A stretch of DNA of 64,000 nt from Marinagarivorans sp. (GTDB taxonomy: Bacteria > Pseudomonadota > Gammaproteobacteria > Pseudomonadales > Cellvibrionaceae), in assembly GCA_028281865.1 (NCBI GenBank), contig JANQJB010000108.1:1-64000 (forward strand), in the 5' to 3' direction. A program made the position numbers and the translations under genes. Under the pieces are notes generated by a model. That model did not search any database, was not told the DNA's origin, and worked only from the letters and a program-made list of their open reading frames with translations. The stretch's first letter is position 1; each line of letters begins with the position of its first letter. This document shows positions 52,613 to 60,681 of the stretch, in pieces.

Positions 52613-52650
52613 AAAATGTGCTTGTTAAAAGCACATTTTCTCTTGCTTTT
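52613..52650 (+). terminator. Rho-independent terminator of the lipoprotein gene
   Basis: AAAATGTGCTT pairs with AAGCACATTTT (11 bp, 5-nt loop, 52613-52639), followed by a T-rich tail up to about 52650. Confidence 0.8.
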
Positions 52651-52683
52651 ATTTATCTTTACAATCATATTTTCATCTGCGTT

Positions 52684-52724
52684 TCGCGACGGTCTTGAAT
52701 ACAACCCCCAATTCCTGTCTCTCA
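52684..52724 (+). repeat. Half copy (E) of the structured repeat
   Basis: Only the 3' half is present: it matches 53894-53934 of copy D at about 35 of 41 positions (CGCGACGGTCTTGAA then CCAATTCCTGTCTCTCA), including the 3' arm. No matching 5' arm is found upstream, so it cannot form the full structure. With copy D it flanks the DUF502 gene in the same orientation. Confidence 0.75.
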
Positions 52725-52865
52725 ATCTTTGTGGGATAGTACTGAATACAAGTATGATGTGATTGAAGCTTATATGTTAGCGCTACAAAGAAAATTGAGA
52801 ATAGCGACTAATATAAGTTTTAAGCGATAGCATGAAAATAAAAATATGTTCACCGGAGTTAAGAT

Positions 52866-53501
52866 ATGAGCGGCCCTTTTAAACGTTTAAAATTATTTAT
52901 TAAAAGCGCACTTATTGGTGGTATTTTGGTTTTAATGCCAATAGGTCTAACGATTATGTTAGCACGATGGTTTTATTATTGGATAACGGATTTAATCGAT
53001 CCGCTGACAAGCTTGCTAATAAAATCGTATGAATTTCCTGAGATTCTGGGCGATTTTTTTGTTGTCGTCATTATTTTAGTTTTATGTTTTATTACCGGTT
53101 ATATAGTGTCCACCGGAACCGGGCGATATTTGCATAGTTTATTTGATCGCTATTTGGTTAAACTTGCTCCAGGTTATAAAATTATTAAAGAAATTATTTC
53201 GCAATTTTTTGGTGACGAGGCCAATTCTCCTTTTGCAAATGGTCAAGTAGCAAAAGCCTATATTTATGGGCGTGATATTCCGACTTATGCAACGGTACTG
53301 ATTACATCGAAACACCCGAATGGAGATTACACTGTTTTCTTTCCAACCGGCCCCAACCCCACTTCAGGACAAATTCTTCATCTTAAAGCTGATCAAGTAG
53401 AAATTTGCGAGGATATTCCTGTTGACAGTGCAATGCGAACAATTATTGCTTGTGGTGCCGGTAGTGGGCAGATTTTTTATCAAAACCAAGATAAGAATTA
53501 A
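52866..53501 (+). CDS. DUF502-family membrane protein
   Basis: 211 residues. Two hydrophobic segments (LIGGILVLMPIGLTIMLARW and FFVVVIILVLCFITGYIVST), then a conserved soluble part: LKAPGYKIIKE-like LAPGYKIIKEIISQFF, TVLITSKHPNGDYTVFFPTG, PNPTSGQILHL. These are typical of DUF502 membrane proteins, which are widespread and uncharacterised in bacteria and related to plant COV proteins. Preceded by GGAG-type ribosome-binding site. It sits between half repeat E and full repeat D. Confidence 0.88.
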   Translation: MSGPFKRLKLFIKSALIGGILVLMPIGLTIMLARWFYYWITDLIDPLTSLLIKSYEFPEILGDFFVVVIILVLCFITGYIVSTGTGRYLHSLFDRYLVKLAPGYKIIKEIISQFFGDEANSPFANGQVAKAYIYGRDIPTYATVLITSKHPNGDYTVFFPTGPNPTSGQILHLKADQVEICEDIPVDSAMRTIIACGAGSGQIFYQNQDKN

Positions 53502-53591
53502 ACACGTCGGAGCTATAAGACTTAAGCAATTACTACCTGAGCTTGGTCTGAAATATCTAGTTAACGCCGATTCGGCTGCACCTTTGTGTAA

Positions 53592-53720
53592 TCCGTCGCG
53601 AACAGCCTTAGTGATTGCCGTCTGTACGAAACGGGTATTAGTGATAATATTCCCGCCGGCAATTATACGCTGCGTGTGATATTTAATAACGGCAATGTTA
53701 ATTACGTCGATATACAGTAA
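53592..53720 (+). pseudogene. Possible C-terminal gene remnant
   Basis: An open segment of 42 codons without a start reads as a plausible protein end: GISDNIPAGNYTLRVIFNNG followed by NVNYVDIQ and a stop at 53718-53720. PAGxYTLRV is a common motif at the end of secreted beta-sandwich sorting or T9-like domains. A stop lies immediately upstream in frame. It may be what is left of a deleted gene, or chance. Confidence 0.35.
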
Positions 53721-53804
53721 AAATTTTTGAGCAGTTTTACAAGACAAAGTATTTTTTAAACGGGAAAGTGAATAATACTAATCTGAAATACGGTATTCAC
53801 CACC

Positions 53805-53929
53805 GAGACATGGATCGGGACTTGTTTTCAAGACACGGACTAGGCGTCCCCCCTTAACCCATCCATGGGGGCTCGATCGCGCGATTCCCGCGCGCGACGG
53901 TCTTGAAAACAAGTCCCAATCCCTGCCTC
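53805..53929 (+). repeat. Structured dispersed repeat, copy D
   Basis: Outer arms 53805-53834 and 53900-53929 match at 27 of 30 positions; the inner 18 bp are perfect. The core carries the mini-hairpin CCCA-TCCA-TGGG (53858-53869), GGCT and the CGCGCG inner hairpin, plus about 14 extra bases near 53837-53851 forming a small GGAC/GTCC hairpin not found in the other copies. Confidence 0.88.
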
Positions 53930-54003
53930 TCAGAGCGTATTGCATAGTATCGGTTAAGAACCACCTTTTTAATTACAAAGGAAAAAACAGTGCCAAACAA
54001 ACT

Positions 54004-55035
54004 TCAAAGCTCTATTTTCCTACCTTCTTTATCGCTTTGATAAATAGCGTTTTCCAATTCGATATTGGCCAAGTATTCCCGGCCTTTATTTTCTACGCTG
54101 CCATGATCGCGGAAATATTCTTTAACATGCTTGCACAGTGCAAAAACGCAGTCACCGCCGTAGCCTTGATCCTGCCATTGATATTCCACAGGTTCAAGCT
54201 GCAAGCTTCCGTGTTTGCGTAACCAGATGCGACCTTCTCCGTCGAGGCTCAACACGGCTTTGGTGCCTTCAATCCACATTTCTCCCATCGTGCGTCGCGT
54301 GTTACTCGATGAGTGATCGATAAGTCGGTTGCCGTCGAATACAGCACGCATACCGCTGGCTAATTCAAAAATCACAACACCAGAGTCTTCGCCTTTTATA
54401 ACGGGGTTGCAGCGACGTAGGTCAGCATAAACAGAGGTGACCTCGCCAAATAAATAGCGAAACGTATCGATAAAATGTATCGCTGTTTCATGAATTAAAA
54501 ATTTTTCCATTTGCTGGAAATAGGGTTGGCGTGATAAATAAGCGTCTTGACCTTGGCCATCACCGGGGCGTAAATTAAATTGCGCGTTGAGAACATCACC
54601 CAATATTCCTTGTTCGAGCACGGATTTAATTTTTCGATACCATGGCATAAAGCGAAAGTTATCGTGGACGATAACTTCAATTCCCATTTTGTCAGCGATG
54701 CGAGTAATTTCTTGTGCTTGCTCTAGCGTTTCGCCAAAGGGTTTTTGACAAACAACATTTGTACCTTGTTGTGCTGCGAGTTTTACGTTTTGTAAGTGAG
54801 TAGGCGGTGGGGATACGATATCGAGCAAATCAATTGTATTGTTTTTTAATAGTTCTTCTAGGTTGCTGTATACGTTCTCAATCTGAAATTTTTCTGCAAC
54901 GCTTTTAGCCTTATCAATATCTAAATCGCAGCAAGCCTCAATTTTAGTATTATTAATACGACTCCAAGCATCATAATGAAATTGACTAAAAAAACCGGCG
55001 CCGACGATGGCTACTTTAAATACAGAGTCACTCAT
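54004..55035 (-). CDS. Gfo/Idh/MocA-family NAD(P)-dependent oxidoreductase
   Basis: 343 residues. N-terminal Rossmann fold FKVAIVGAGFFSQFHYDAW, CDLDIDKAKSVAEKFQ, LDIVSPPPTHLQNVKLAAQQ, then QKPFGETLEQAQEI (variant of the EKP motif; Gln replaces Glu) with catalytic-type His in KFLIHETAIHFIDTFRYLFG. Members oxidise or reduce sugars, sugar acids or inositols in the cytoplasm. Its start overlaps the tctA stop by 3 bp (55032-55035), so it is translationally coupled to the TctABC importer and probably acts on the imported compound. Downstream is only repeat D. Confidence 0.88.
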   Translation of the reverse strand: MSDSVFKVAIVGAGFFSQFHYDAWSRINNTKIEACCDLDIDKAKSVAEKFQIENVYSNLEELLKNNTIDLLDIVSPPPTHLQNVKLAAQQGTNVVCQKPFGETLEQAQEITRIADKMGIEVIVHDNFRFMPWYRKIKSVLEQGILGDVLNAQFNLRPGDGQGQDAYLSRQPYFQQMEKFLIHETAIHFIDTFRYLFGEVTSVYADLRRCNPVIKGEDSGVVIFELASGMRAVFDGNRLIDHSSSNTRRTMGEMWIEGTKAVLSLDGEGRIWLRKHGSLQLEPVEYQWQDQGYGGDCVFALCKHVKEYFRDHGSVENKGREYLANIELENAIYQSDKEGRKIEL

Positions 55036-56570
55036 GCTTGTTTCCCGAAGATTTTACTTTTGATAGTGCCCAGACGAGAATTAATGGCATTTTTGAGAAA
55101 CGGAATTTGACTGATGACACAGTAGATAATAATGAGTAATAAAATTAGCGAAACGGGACGCTGAAGCACCGGCAAAAAACTTCCTTCAGATAGCATAAGC
55201 GCGCGTCGCAAACTTTCATCAGCCATGCCTCCTAATACGAGGCCAATCACCAATGGAGAAATAGGAAATTTCAACTCGCCTAAAATAAATGCGATGATGC
55301 CAACAGGTATCATCAAATAGAGATCAAAAAAATTCAGCCCCAGTGAATAGGAACCGAGTACACATAATACAGCGACAATGGGTATAAATAGTGGTGCAGG
55401 AATCTGCAGAAGTTTTATCACTTGTTTAGCTAGAACCATGCCGTTCACCCACATCGCGAATGATGCGAGCACCATAATAGCAGTGACTTCTAATAAAAAA
55501 TTTGGGTGCTCGACCTCAATAGTTGGGCCCGGAATGATGCCATTTAATAACAAAGCACCGAGTAACATAGCCGCCGGGGGGCTACCTGGAATCCCCAGCG
55601 TTAACAGTGGTATAAGTGCCCCGCCGATACAGGCGTTGTTTGCAGTTTCCGAGGAAATAAGCGCCGTCTCGCTTCCGGTGCCGAACTTCTTTTGTTCCTC
55701 AGGGGAAGAGGTATTTTTAGCTGTGCTATACGAAACCCATCCGGCTATATCTTCGCCGATGCCGGGGACAGAGCCAATGCCTACACCGATGCACGCAGAG
55801 CGAAAAATATGTTTAATGTTGCGTACGATTGCCGAGAACTCTGGCAAAATACGGGCAAATTCTTTGGCTTTTGCCAGCGTTTGTTTTTCTGACAAAACAC
55901 GAATGACTTGAGGAATGCCAAAAGCGCCGATTAAAACAGGCACGACTTCTAGGCCGCCATCCAGTGCGCTTGTATCAAATGTATAACGGGGAAAAAACTG
56001 TAAAGTATCGCGCCCGATGGTAGCCAGAAACAAACCGATAAATCCTGCGATCCAACCTTTAACGACTAAATCGTGGCTGGTCAATGTACCGCTGATAACG
56101 ATGCCAAATAGCGCTAATAGAAAAAATTCCCACGAAGTAAACTGCAACGCCAGCACGGCAATAAGCGGCGACAATACCACGAGGAAGATTAAGCCAATAA
56201 CCGTGCCTATCATCGACGCTGTTGTTGTTAAACCTAATGCCTTCCCACCTTCGCCCCTTTCCGCTAGGGGGTAGCCGTCCATTGCTGTCGCGGCTGCGGC
56301 TGGAGTTCCGGGAATATTAATTAAAATGGCAGGGTAGGAACCACCGTAGATGGCACCGACATATAAGCCGAGAAGAGAAATAAGCGCGGTACTGGTGTCG
56401 AGCCCATATGTTAAGGTCGTTAAAAGTGCCACACCGAGCGTTGCGGTTAACCCGGGCATGGAACCGAACAAGATCCCCAACAGGCTTGAGCCAAATAAGA
56501 TAAATAAATTAAATGGCTCAGTGACAAGCTCAAATAGAAATTTAAAAAAATATAAAAATTGTTCGAGCAT
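55032..56570 (-). CDS. tctA: Tripartite tricarboxylate transporter large membrane subunit TctA
   Basis: The ATG at 56570 (MLEQFLYFFKFLFELVTEPF) is taken; 36 more codons open upstream lack a start signal. 512 residues, about twelve hydrophobic segments. Signature pieces: GSLLGILFGSMPGLTATLGV, LLGLYVGAIYGGSYPAILIN, IPGTPAAAATAMDGYPLAE, SVPGIGEDIAGWVSY, LTLGIPGSPPAAMLLGALLL. TctA forms the channel of the TTT family, which takes up carboxylates across the inner membrane. 10 bp after tctB. Confidence 0.93.
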   Translation of the reverse strand: MLEQFLYFFKFLFELVTEPFNLFILFGSSLLGILFGSMPGLTATLGVALLTTLTYGLDTSTALISLLGLYVGAIYGGSYPAILINIPGTPAAAATAMDGYPLAERGEGGKALGLTTTASMIGTVIGLIFLVVLSPLIAVLALQFTSWEFFLLALFGIVISGTLTSHDLVVKGWIAGFIGLFLATIGRDTLQFFPRYTFDTSALDGGLEVVPVLIGAFGIPQVIRVLSEKQTLAKAKEFARILPEFSAIVRNIKHIFRSACIGVGIGSVPGIGEDIAGWVSYSTAKNTSSPEEQKKFGTGSETALISSETANNACIGGALIPLLTLGIPGSPPAAMLLGALLLNGIIPGPTIEVEHPNFLLEVTAIMVLASFAMWVNGMVLAKQVIKLLQIPAPLFIPIVAVLCVLGSYSLGLNFFDLYLMIPVGIIAFILGELKFPISPLVIGLVLGGMADESLRRALMLSEGSFLPVLQRPVSLILLLIIIYCVISQIPFLKNAINSRLGTIKSKIFGKQA

Positions 56571-56580
56571 GAATGAGTTC

Positions 56581-57375
56581 CTACATGCCGAGTTTGTCGT
56601 ACCACAGCCATTGTAAAAATAGACTGACACTGCCGTATTCAACAGGCATTGGCACTTGTAGTAAAAAAGTAAAAACAAAAACCAGGATAAGCGGGACGAG
56701 TAAGCAAGTGGCCAGTAGATAAACTATTTTGATCTTTTCTGCCTTGCTAAATAGCAACAGCGTTAAACAATTTATTGCAATCATTCCAGCGAGTAAACTG
56801 TCCGACCAAGCGATAAGTTTCTCATCGCTAACAATCTCCATTGAGAAAAAGTAAAATTCATCGAGTAGACTTGCACGCAAACCAAATAAACCGGCCACAG
56901 CAATTGTTTGTGTCGCGTAAAGTGGCAGCATTAACGCTGAGTTGCTCAGATAAAAACGAAACGTAATAGCCAGCAAAAAATTTGCGGTACAAAGGAAAAA
57001 GTCACACGAGGGAATAAAAATATAAATATAAAGCAGGAGCTGAATGATAACAAACCAGCGATCGCGATTAATGCTCTGGCCAAAATCGCCGATCCATCCT
57101 TTATAGTTAAAAACATCGCGATAGCCGCGTGCCTTGATTGCTGTGATTAATAAAAGGGCGCTGCTGGCAAGAAGCACACTTACAAGTATTAATGGAAAAA
57201 GGGCGGGCGAAACATACCACTGGCTTTCAACGCCGCCATAGCTCCCGGTCATCGGGAATTTTAGCGTCTCCAGCAGAATTAATATGGCGATACACAATAG
57301 CACCAGCGCTGCTTTAAAATCTGCCTTGCGAAGCTTGTTTGTGCTTTCTTGTTCTTCCAAAAAAATACCCGACAA
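56581..57375 (-). CDS. tctB: Tripartite tricarboxylate transporter small membrane subunit TctB
   Basis: 264 residues. Hydrophobic segments: AALVLLCIAILILLETLKF, ALFPLILVSVLLASSALLLI, then three or four more to the end (TCLLVPLILVFVFTFLLQV). Longer than usual TctB (about 150 residues) because of an inserted pair of membrane segments in the second half. Position between tctC and tctA supports the call. 18 bp from tctC. Confidence 0.75.
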   Translation of the reverse strand: MSGIFLEEQESTNKLRKADFKAALVLLCIAILILLETLKFPMTGSYGGVESQWYVSPALFPLILVSVLLASSALLLITAIKARGYRDVFNYKGWIGDFGQSINRDRWFVIIQLLLYIYIFIPSCDFFLCTANFLLAITFRFYLSNSALMLPLYATQTIAVAGLFGLRASLLDEFYFFSMEIVSDEKLIAWSDSLLAGMIAINCLTLLLFSKAEKIKIVYLLATCLLVPLILVFVFTFLLQVPMPVEYGSVSLFLQWLWYDKLGM

Positions 57376-57393
57376 CGTTTTCCTGATTAAGCG

Positions 57394-58407
57394 TTAAGGT
57401 TTGGCAATGCTAAACTTTTCAGGAGATTCTTTGGTGGAACCTAAGTCATAGAGAGCCCAGCTAAAGAACGATTCGAATCTGTCGAATTCCTTGCGAGCCT
57501 CTTCACCGTGTTCACCCGTAATAACATAAAAATTATCTTCGGCCCATTTTTTGACAGCCGGTTTGGTTAACGCCTCTTCAAATGCCGCTGCCAACTTTTG
57601 TTTCACGGCTTCGGGAGCTTTATTGTTTACGGCAAAGCCGATTGCTTGCGGGATGGGTAAGTTTTTATTTAAAGATGGATAACTTGGAAAGGTGCTTTTA
57701 ATTTCGCCATAACCTTTCAAGTTAAAATCGTTGGGGTCTAGCATACCAAGTGGGCGAATCTTTTTACCTTTAATCAACTGCGCTTGTTCAGCCATGGAGG
57801 TAATGACAACATCGACTTCGCCAGTCACCGCTGCATTTTGGCTCGGAGCGGAGCCTGGATAGGGTATAAATTGAAATTTGGTTCCAGTCGCTTTGGCAAG
57901 TTCGAGTAGGTAGAGATGATGTATGCCACCTGCGCCACTCGCCGAAACTTTTATAGACCCCGGTTTGGCTTTTGCAGCTTTGATCAAATCATCAAGCGTT
58001 TTGTAAGGTGAGTTGGCTCTTACAGAAATCACCTCCGGCGAGCCACCGAAGATAAATGGCGACCATACATTAAAGCGTTCGCGCCAGCCGCCGTTCACTG
58101 CTGCAGTGACATTTGAGCTTGAAATGCCGACTAAGTTGTAGCCATCTGCTCTTTTTTTGAGCACCTGGTTCATGCCGATTGACCCGGCAACGCCGCCTGT
58201 CTTATTGGTAACATTGATACGCACACCCAGAATTTTTGACATCTCTGCCATAAGCATGCGGTTTACCGCGTCGGTTCCACCTCCAGCGCCCCAAACAACC
58301 GTATTCGTTATTGGGCGGGTGGGATATTTGCGCGCGGCGTGGCTAGTTTGGCTTATGGCAACCAAAGTGGCCAAAAGCGTCGTAAATAAGAAAATGCGTT
58401 TTAACAC
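57394..58407 (-). CDS. tctC: Tripartite tricarboxylate transporter substrate-binding protein TctC
   Basis: 337 residues. Signal peptide (LLATLVAISQTSHA). Mature part begins RKYPTRPITNTVVWGAGGGT, then VTNKTGGVAGSIGMNQVLKK, DLIKAAKAKPGSIKVSASGA, QFIPYPGSAPSQNAAVTGEV, RPLGMLDPNDFNLKGYGEIK: the Bug/TctC periplasmic fold. Ligands of such proteins are carboxylates. Considering the surrounding genes, a sugar acid such as L-rhamnonate is one candidate; this is inference. First gene of the tctC-tctB-tctA-oxidoreductase unit. Confidence 0.92.
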   Translation of the reverse strand: MLKRIFLFTTLLATLVAISQTSHAARKYPTRPITNTVVWGAGGGTDAVNRMLMAEMSKILGVRINVTNKTGGVAGSIGMNQVLKKRADGYNLVGISSSNVTAAVNGGWRERFNVWSPFIFGGSPEVISVRANSPYKTLDDLIKAAKAKPGSIKVSASGAGGIHHLYLLELAKATGTKFQFIPYPGSAPSQNAAVTGEVDVVITSMAEQAQLIKGKKIRPLGMLDPNDFNLKGYGEIKSTFPSYPSLNKNLPIPQAIGFAVNNKAPEAVKQKLAAAFEEALTKPAVKKWAEDNFYVITGEHGEEARKEFDRFESFFSWALYDLGSTKESPEKFSIAKP

Positions 58408-58842
58408 GTCCAGTCCCCTTAATATTTCTACTATTTTGTAGTTCTACTTCGCGGTCTTACTAGCTTGTGCGGTTGTTAGCCAGCTTTATATTTATAGCGG
58501 GCGCCTATTCTGACTGAAGTCGCAGACCCCAGCAAGCCAAATAAGGGATTGGTGCGATGTTGCTAACACTGGTTCAGCTCCTAGCACTATCCAATATCAA
58601 GCGGCCCGCAAAGTATATTGAGAACTCTAGATCGCTAGCGCTGAACGGAGACTTAATTGCGATGTGGGGGAGGCGGGAAAGTTAATATTTTCCCCATTGT
58701 CTTAGTTGCGCGAGATGCACAGGGTAAAGATAAAGAGGGCACAGATGGGGCATTCGTTAAGTGTTTGCGTTACCGCAGCTCGCAGGTTTTTCAGGGCAGT
58801 GCAGCCCCGGAGGGTTCCGAGGCCTTAAGTCAGGAGGGCGGA
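58408..58842. other. 435-bp region upstream of tctC
   Basis: It must hold the tctC promoter. An open frame at 58657-58890 (77 codons) has no recognisable domain, overlaps the next gene's end on the other strand and was not accepted. No terminator or operator is clear. Confidence 0.45.
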
Positions 58843-59463
58843 TTATTGGACGTTTCGCAAGCGACGAAGCGAAAGTATGCCCAAACCTAAAAACCCTAAG
58901 AAAAACATGGAGGGCGCTGGAACCGGTGCTGGTGCAGCTGGGCCGAAGGAGACGTCATCGCCACGAGCTCCAAACCATAGCGAACCGTAGTCATGGGGTG
59001 ACTGCGCAATACTAACGACGTCGTAAGTGACACGGTATCCCGTGAAGGTGATGCTTTGTCCGGGGTTTAAAAAGTTAGCAAGATTAGGGCCTAAATGCGC
59101 TTGCCCGCTGTTTTGAGGGCCAACGTTATAAGTGGATTGTGCTCCACCAACAGAGGAAAAACCGAGAAATTCGAAGACGGTATTGTTGATGCTGAACGAA
59201 CTGTTGTTGTCTGCGGCGTAGAGCCAGCCATACAAACTCTCATTGCCGTTGCTCATAGTGAGGGCTTGGTTGTTCGTGAATGTGACGGTCAGGTCGACTT
59301 GATCGCCATTGGCGATCGAAACTGGGCCATCATCTAGTGCAACAATGGAGGAAATCAGGGAGTTGGAAGACAGATTAAATGTCGTATCGATATCGATTAC
59401 AGCAGCATTGGACAACAGCGGTGCGAGCGCAAATGCTGCCACTAAAGTCTTAATTAGTTTCAT
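58843..59463 (-). CDS. PEP-CTERM-like exported protein
   Basis: 206 residues. Signal peptide (LVAAFALAPLLSNA). The middle is beta-rich and Ser/Asn-rich (YGWLYAADNNSSFSINNTVF). The C-terminus APVPAPSMFFLGFLGLGILS followed by LRRLRNVQ has the layout of a PEP-CTERM sorting tail: short Pro motif, hydrophobic helix, Arg cluster. The motif reads PAPS rather than PEP. Such proteins are processed by an exosortase and linked with exopolysaccharide; no exosortase is in the window. Confidence 0.8.
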   Translation of the reverse strand: MKLIKTLVAAFALAPLLSNAAVIDIDTTFNLSSNSLISSIVALDDGPVSIANGDQVDLTVTFTNNQALTMSNGNESLYGWLYAADNNSSFSINNTVFEFLGFSSVGGAQSTYNVGPQNSGQAHLGPNLANFLNPGQSITFTGYRVTYDVVSIAQSPHDYGSLWFGARGDDVSFGPAAPAPVPAPSMFFLGFLGLGILSLRRLRNVQ

Positions 59464-59806
59464 TTTAATGTAAGGTTCCTAGCTAGATACAGTTGTCAAA
59501 TTTTATGTTTCTTCATCTAAACATATTGCATATTCGCAACTTAGTTATAAGGCGATTACTGCGCTTAGGAGATGGCCAGCTTCTGAAAACCCAGTCTACG
59601 CTGTTTTTAGCTGATACTCGCAGAAATGAAACGCCAATATTATAGTGGCGCAATGGTCTCACAGTTTTCGGCGTGTGTATAACAACTAATTTCGACTTAG
59701 ATATAATTTGTTGAAATAGTTACCAGCTTGCCATAAGGAGTTTTCGAATTTGCCACAACTTTGCTTCGTTTCGCGTTGAGTAAACAAGAGCAAACTGTGA
59801 TATTTC
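59464..59806. other. 343-bp region between the PEP-CTERM-like gene and the VOC gene
   Basis: Contains the promoter of the PEP-CTERM-like gene. A 5-bp inverted repeat (CGCCA...TGGCG near 59631-59649) is too short to name. An open frame at 59686-59913 on the minus strand overlaps the VOC gene and looks like a shadow. Confidence 0.45.
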
Positions 59807-60184
59807 TTATGTATTAAGCGGCGACGAAACATCGCAAACAGTGCCCTCAGGGGCTGCGAGCAACATCCGTTTTTGACCGTAGAAGGTCGCCTCCGGTGCT
59901 TGCAATATCTCACAAGCTAATGTTTTGGCTTTATCAAAAAAGGTGTCCACGTCCTCAATAACAAAGGTTAGATAAACGCCTGTAATATTATTTCGGGCTT
60001 GCTCCGGCACCAGTTCGTGCCCATTGGCAATTATTCCGATTTCAAGTTCTCGCTCCTCCGAAATGAGGTGGACAAACCAATCGCTGGTAAAATCGACTCT
60101 GAAATCGAATAACGATGTGTAAAACGACTTTGATAACTCCAAATTATCAGAACAAATATTGGTTAATAGTCGATTGATTTTCAT
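59807..60184 (-). CDS. VOC-family (glyoxalase/bleomycin-resistance fold) protein
   Basis: 125 residues. Paired beta-alpha-beta modules: KINRLLTNICSDNLELSKSF, YTSLFDFRVDFTSDWFVHLI, ITGVYLTFVIEDVDTFFDKA, MLLAAPEGTVCDVSSP. Metal-binding positions are not obvious, so the enzyme or binding role is open. It starts 21 bp after the broken GNAT gene, on the same strand. Confidence 0.8.
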   Translation of the reverse strand: MKINRLLTNICSDNLELSKSFYTSLFDFRVDFTSDWFVHLISEERELEIGIIANGHELVPEQARNNITGVYLTFVIEDVDTFFDKAKTLACEILQAPEATFYGQKRMLLAAPEGTVCDVSSPLNT

Positions 60185-60205
60185 TTTTTTACCTTGAAGA
60201 AAGTT

Positions 60206-60621
60206 TTAAGCTACAGATAGCTCCATCGTTATGCAGTAGTTTTTGAATTCCACTGAAGCCCAAAATTTCTGGGCTATGGTGTTATTTATTAATACGTCTA
60301 ATCTAACTTTATGGCCTTTCCAATACTTAGAGAGCAACCGATTGAATGCGTTCGTACCAATATGTCGGTTTCGCGATTCTCGAGTGACAAAAAATTGCCT
60401 CAAATAGATATCGCCTGATTCTTCTCGCCACAGTGCGTAGCCCAAAACTTTTTTTCATGTTTAAATAACGCTGCACTTTATTCATGCTTTATCCAATTTT
60501 CCATTCTGGTTTTGAGCTGATCAATACCCATATTGTTTTTATGACCTTCATCTTGAATCAGCTCATGGTTCATCTTTGCTAGCAAATCTAAATCGTTGTT
60601 TAGTGCGTCTACAATCTTCAT
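60206..60621 (-). pseudogene. Broken GNAT acetyltransferase gene (second)
   Basis: The N-terminal 47 codons (from ATG at 60621) read LAKMNHELIQDEGHKNNMGI then LKTRMENWIKHE and stop at TAA (60478-60480, minus). The same frame goes on SAALFKHEKK to a run of seven A (60449-60455 on the plus strand as T). Adding one base gives VLGYALWREESGDIYLRQFF and then VTRESRNRHIGTNAFNRLLS to the end at 60206. So one nonsense change and one single-base deletion break an otherwise complete 139-codon GNAT gene. The 79-codon remnant starting at 60445 is not an independent gene. Confidence 0.82.
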
Positions 60622-60639
60622 CTGTATCTATCCAAACGA

Positions 60640-60681
60640 TTTTAATAAGCAGAGTACTAATTTTAATAAGCAGAGCACTAT
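60640..60681. repeat. 21-bp tandem duplication at the MFS gene 3' end
   Basis: TTTTAATAAGCAGAG is found twice (60640-60660 and 60661-60681) with two differences in 21. The second copy includes the stop codon of the MFS gene. Confidence 0.75.

Larger units (their letters stand above)
53502..54003. other. 502-bp gap with a gene fragment and repeat copy D
   Basis: Between the DUF502 gene and the oxidoreductase gene lie an orphan open segment (53592-53720, see next entry) and the structured repeat D (53805-53929). Nothing else is supported. Confidence 0.6.

Noticed and set aside
13605-53929. Structured repeats as integron attC sites
   Set aside because: They lack the GTTRRRY / RYYYAAC core sites, no integrase is present, and most are not found after single small cassettes.
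58657-58890. 77-codon plus-strand open frame upstream of tctC
   Set aside because: No recognisable domain, overlaps the PEP-CTERM-like gene on the other strand, no good ribosome-binding site.
59686-59913. 75-codon minus-strand open frame next to the VOC gene
   Set aside because: It overlaps the VOC gene in another frame and has no protein-like features.
60206-60445. 79-codon GNAT-like open frame as an independent small gene
   Set aside because: The missing N-terminus is found just upstream behind a stop and a frameshift, so it is the tail of a broken gene.
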